The notes beneath the pieces were generated by a model. The model did not search any database. It was not told the DNA's origin and saw only the letters and a list, made by a program, of their open reading frames with translations. From positions 20,784,135-20,848,134 of the forward strand of contig NC_134929.1 of the NCBI RefSeq assembly GCF_051020765.1: a stretch of DNA of 64,000 bases, in the 5' to 3' direction. The position numbers and the translations under genes were made by a program. Source of the DNA: Lasioglossum baleicum. Its lineage: Eukaryota > Arthropoda > Insecta > Hymenoptera > Halictidae. Positions 60,301-64,000 of the stretch are shown piece by piece; the first letter of the stretch is position 1; every line of letters begins with the position of its first letter.

Positions 60301-61576
60301 CAATGGCTCACGAAAGTATTCGAACGCCCTTTAAAACAGAATAACTTTTTTATAATTGTAACAAACGACCTGATTTTTTATAATCAATTGGAAGCACTGG
60401 TTTATGAAATGATATGCAAAAAAGATTTTCCAAAACATTATAATTTACAAAGTTACATGCAAAAATAAAAAAGGCATTTTTTAAACTTTTTTATTAGGGC
60501 CCTTAATGAAAACTTAAAATATATGTTTTATAGATCTATGTTAGTTATACACATGCTGAAAATTTCATCGAAATCGGTTGACGCAGGAAAAAACGACACG
60601 CATCGAAAGATGTAAGATTTTGTAGATTTTAAGCAGAAACTGATCAAAAATCGTGTAAAACTACGATTTTCAACATTTTTAATCGCTTGTAGCTCGTGTG
60701 TATGTTAATCAATTTTGACGAAATTTTCAGCATGTGTATAACTAACATAGATCTGCAAAACATATATTTTAAGATTTCTTTAAGGGGGCCGTCTCCTAGC
60801 AGATGACGGTCGCGCGTGAACACTCACACACCGCTAGAGTACACTCACACACCGCTAGACCACGTATACGTACGCGAGAATTGCTAGGATCAGGGAAATG
60901 CGTTCTGATTTCTCGATAATGCAAAGACGGGGGTTTTTATTAGTCAAAATCGCTAGATAAAAGATCAATCTAGTGCGCTGTTTGCTTCAAAAGTCGTTCT
61001 TTTACGTTTCCGAGCAATGATTTTGCAATATTCGGCTGCATGTTGCCCGTCGGAGAGGCTAGTACGCCGGCGTGACTGCAGCGCCATCTAACGGGCAACA
61101 TGCGACGGGCAACATGCAGCCGAATATTGCAAAATCATTGCTCGGAAACGTAAAAGAACGACTTTTGAAGCAAACAGCGCACTAGATTGATCTTTTATCT
61201 AGCGATTTTGACTAATAAAAACCCCCGTCTTTGCATTATCGAGAAATCAGAACGCATTTCCCTGATCCTAGCAATTCTCGCGTACGTATACGTGGTCTAG
61301 CGGTGTGTGAGTGTACTCTAGCGGTGTGTGAGTGTTCACGCGCGACCGTCATCTGCTAGGAGACGGCCCCCTTAAGGGCCCTAGTAAAAAAGTTAAAAAA
61401 ATGCCTTCTTTATTTTTGCATGTAATTTTGTAAATTATAATTTTTTGGAGAATATTTTTTGCATATCGTTTCATAAACCAGTGCTTCTAATTATTATAAA
61501 AAATCAGGTCGTCTGTTACAATTATAAAACAGTTATTCTGTTTTAAAGGGCGTTCGAATACTTTCGTGAGCCACTG
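60301..61576. mobile_element. Tc1-like palindromic element carrying a second palindrome
   Basis: CAATGGCTCACGAAAGTATT and AATACTTTCGTGAGCCACTG are inverted ends flanked by TA (60299-60300 and 61577-61578). The arms pair through AAGGGCGTTCGAATA, GTTATACACATGCTGAAAAT and AGGGCCCTTAA. The right arm is interrupted at its TTAA by a 588-bp element; without it the unit is about 684 bp. Confidence 0.9.
60784..61371. mobile_element. 588-bp near-perfect palindrome at a TTAA site
   Basis: GGGGGCCGTCTCCTAGCAGA and TCTGCTAGGAGACGGCCCCC are the ends, flanked by TTAA on both sides (60780-60783 and 61372-61375). The arms, 60784-61052 and 61103-61371, pair almost base for base around a 50-bp loop. TTAA duplication is the signature of piggyBac-type (also Kolobok) insertion. 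No coding capacity. Confidence 0.9.
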
Positions 61577-62190
61577 TATGTTCACATGTACATTAAAATG
61601 CTCAAAAAATATTATTCAGCCAAGTAAACAACCCAGAAGAAAATATGGTGAATAATAATTAGAACCTCCAAGATCGTCTTCCAACAAGAGCAAAGTTTTG
61701 CACTTCCACAAAGGGATTCTCGCCAGAAGAAGTTGTTTTCCGATGCTGATTGTATTCGTAGTATACAGCCCTGTTTGTAAAACCGGAAACCGGCGGAGGG
61801 CGGTTTTTCTTACGATGGAAAACAGGTCGAGACAGGGGGTGGAGAGAGACACCTGATAAAATATATCCTTCTCTCGCGGCAAGGGAAAGGACGTGCCGAG
61901 CGTCGGTTATAAATCATACTCGGTGGATTAACGTCTCGCGATCATCGCGATGGCTCGTGTGAGACCGGAATTATTTTACCCCTTTTTCCCCCGTTTTCTT
62001 CGAGGGAAACCGTGTTTCGCAGCGGTGTCCTCGACTTGCGATCTTTTCACGAGTAATTAAGATCGAGGGGGCCTCCGAGAGTGGAGATGTTTTTCCCAGT
62101 TGAAAAGAGAGGTGGAAAAACATAAATATTAAAGCGAACCTGCTCTCGGAGACGCACGAACTGTCTCTTAAACGTGCTTTAATAACATTA

Positions 62191-62734
62191 TTGCTGACGT
62201 TGCGATCGGGATTCGTGATTGACGATTAATTATTATCTTCGATTAATTGTTTTTCTTTTAATTTATTTCCACTGCCCCAATCAAGTCCCAACAAATTCTG
62301 CGAGCAAGTAAAAATGTCTCTGAAAATTGTATTAATTTACAGACACAAGTGCTACGCAGACGTTCATTTCTTTTCTTAATAATTACATACGACAGTGTTT
62401 TTTAATCGATATCGATGTTGCAAATTGCAAATTGCATAAACATCCGCAGTCTAGTGATCACAAAATATTATGCTAAACTTGTTAGAATTATTGGTAGAGT
62501 CTCGTACAATTGCCTTGGACAATTTCCATTTACAAAGTTAATTTATAGAAATCGGTAGTCTTTTATCAGTTGTATCAGTGCTCCGTGTTATCATCTGCAT
62601 GCACGTTGCTGACGTTACGATCGAGATTTGTGGTTGAAGATTAATTATCTTCGGATAATTGTTTTTCTTTTAATTTATTTCCACTGCCCAAATCAAGTCC
62701 CAACAAATTCTGCGAGCAAATAAAAATGTCTCTG
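62191..62734. repeat. Direct repeat of about 130 bp, 415 bp apart
   Basis: TTGCTGACGTTRCGATCGRG starts copies at 62191 and 62606. Both run to TTCTGCGAGCAARTAAAAAT then GTCTCTG at 62322 and 62734. A solitary GCATAAACATCCGCAGTCTA motif lies between them at about 62434. Confidence 0.85.
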
Positions 62735-64000
62735 GCGCCTGCAAATAATATTTTCGTTATAATTATATCGAGAATAATTCGGCATTTTTCGCGAACGACT
62801 TCAATCAGCTCGATCAATCGGAATTTCACACGGAACGGGAGAGAAATACGTTTTCGCGCAGCAAATCCGCAAAATGGTCACAAACAAGCTCGAATCGAAC
62901 AACGTTTCATAAAATTAATTGCAGAGCCGAATCTATTGGTCAAATCGGTCCATAACGAGTGCACATTGAAAATAAGAGCTCGTTAAAGCGTCCACCATTG
63001 TCAAAGTAAACGCGCCTCATTATCCGGAAAATTCGTACTTTTCAGATCTCCGGGCATTCATTACCGCGTCAAAGAACCATGTTTTCTGTTATGACGTTTC
63101 GACGAGCCCCATTTCCCGACGAAAATCCCTCGGCGAATTCATTTCGGCAACGGATCAAGTTTCCAGCGGCGGCTGTTTGTTCTACTTGTTGCTTCGCGGC
63201 CATTTTTCCTGCGATTATTTTATTGGCTGGCTCTGACGGATCGATATTAAAACTGACAGTGCACTATGAACGGTTCGTTAAACCTGCATGTATCCGATCA
63301 ACTAATTTCCTAGCAATTTCCGTTCCGCTTTTTAGGAAAAAGCTTTTCGCCAAACATATTCCAACTGCGCTGCATTATTTTGTTCGCTATTTCCTTTTTG
63401 CGAATTTGCATCACCGAACAATGTTGAATATTTCGAAATTTAGTTCTTTTTTTGTAGCGGGGGTTAAAATATCATATTTAGTATTACAATTCGATTATTA
63501 TATTTGGTTAAATTAATGTATAAGTTATTTTGTTGTCTTTCAAACAGTGTCCAATTTTATGCCAATTAAACAAGTTGAGCTATCTAATTGTCTTCCTCGT
63601 GACTCGCTGCCTTAATACACAACAAAATTCTGTTTATTCAACGTACGCATAAATAATTGTCTAATTTACCTGAAACCACAGAAGTTACAAGAAAGTAATA
63701 TTTCACATACAAGAAACTGCCCCCATAAACGTGGGAGGATCCCTCCACAATACGAAGCAAAGTTAATTAAAGCAAAGCCGGTCTTGCCATTCAGTTGTGA
63801 AGGTAATTAAATGCGAAGGGTCCCGGGAAAATATTTTTAAATTTCCCACTGTGTTGTATCAACGAAATGGGTAACAAAATAGTAACCGATAGTGCATCCA
63901 CCATTACTAATAACTGAATGTGAGAAATCAAGGTAGAAACGAGAGTAGTCTAAACATAAATGTTTAAATGGCACGTAAAAGAAACAGGGTGCAGAGAAAC
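62735..64000. other. Right edge, no gene recognised
   Basis: A 145-codon hydrophobic plus-strand frame (63079-63516) has no known match, no splice context and chance-like composition. Nothing else seen. Confidence 0.35.

Noticed and set aside
63079..63516. 145-codon hydrophobic plus-strand frame
   Set aside because: No recognisable domain, no splice sites in phase and composition like other chance frames.
1..64000. tRNA or rRNA genes
   Set aside because: Looked for T-loop GGTTCGAA-type boxes and conserved rRNA blocks by eye; none formed a plausible gene.

Overview
The window looks like AT-rich nuclear DNA of an insect, most likely a hymenopteran (ant, bee or wasp). The reasons are intron-containing genes with insect-type orthologues, frequent CpG, and many mariner/Tc1-like, hAT, Helitron and Transib-like remnants. 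No bacterial operon, tRNA, rRNA or CRISPR array was seen. The genus cannot be fixed from the sequence alone.

Two protein genes can be read with confidence. RER1, the Golgi-to-ER retrieval receptor, lies on the + strand at 7299-8389 in five coding exons and is complete (195 aa). A family-B (secretin-like) GPCR, best matched to the CRF-type diuretic hormone 44 receptor, lies on the - strand. Nine coding exons at 32326-11327 carry the end of the extracellular domain, all seven membrane helices and the C-tail. Every splice junction closes in phase, giving about 379 residues. The signal peptide and most of the hormone-binding domain were not found, so the next upstream exon is probably beyond 64000 and the intron would exceed 31 kb. 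The two genes converge across 2.9 kb. A third, unidentified - strand exon is proposed at 3769-3875, with a GC-rich region behind it; its gene would run off the left edge.

Most of the rest is intronic or intergenic DNA full of non-autonomous DNA transposons, many of them long foldbacks. Left part (1-7298): foldback 588-1336, a TA-flanked element 2901-3707, a CCGACGAG-rich cluster 5290-5645 and a 107-bp MITE at 5765. Receptor introns (11472-32136): degenerate 20-21 bp satellites, a hAT transposase remnant, a TA MITE abutting a 699-bp foldback that itself carries an insertion, a Mutator-like element containing a Helitron, a hAT MITE, a 1.18-kb foldback, and a 69-70 bp minisatellite beside the first visible exon. 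Right part (32327-64000): two copies of a Tc1-like foldback, one split by a deleted mariner; a Transib-like element with an RSS-like end; a TTAA-flanked palindrome inside a Tc1-like palindrome; and tandem duplications.

The best candidates for something undescribed are: (1) a TIR family with the end ACTAGACTGCGGAT, 6-bp target duplications (TTATGA, TATTAA) and many solitary ends; (2) three blocks of a 20-21 bp phased satellite in or upstream of the receptor gene; (3) the nested palindromes, whose opposite arms preserve the empty insertion sites.
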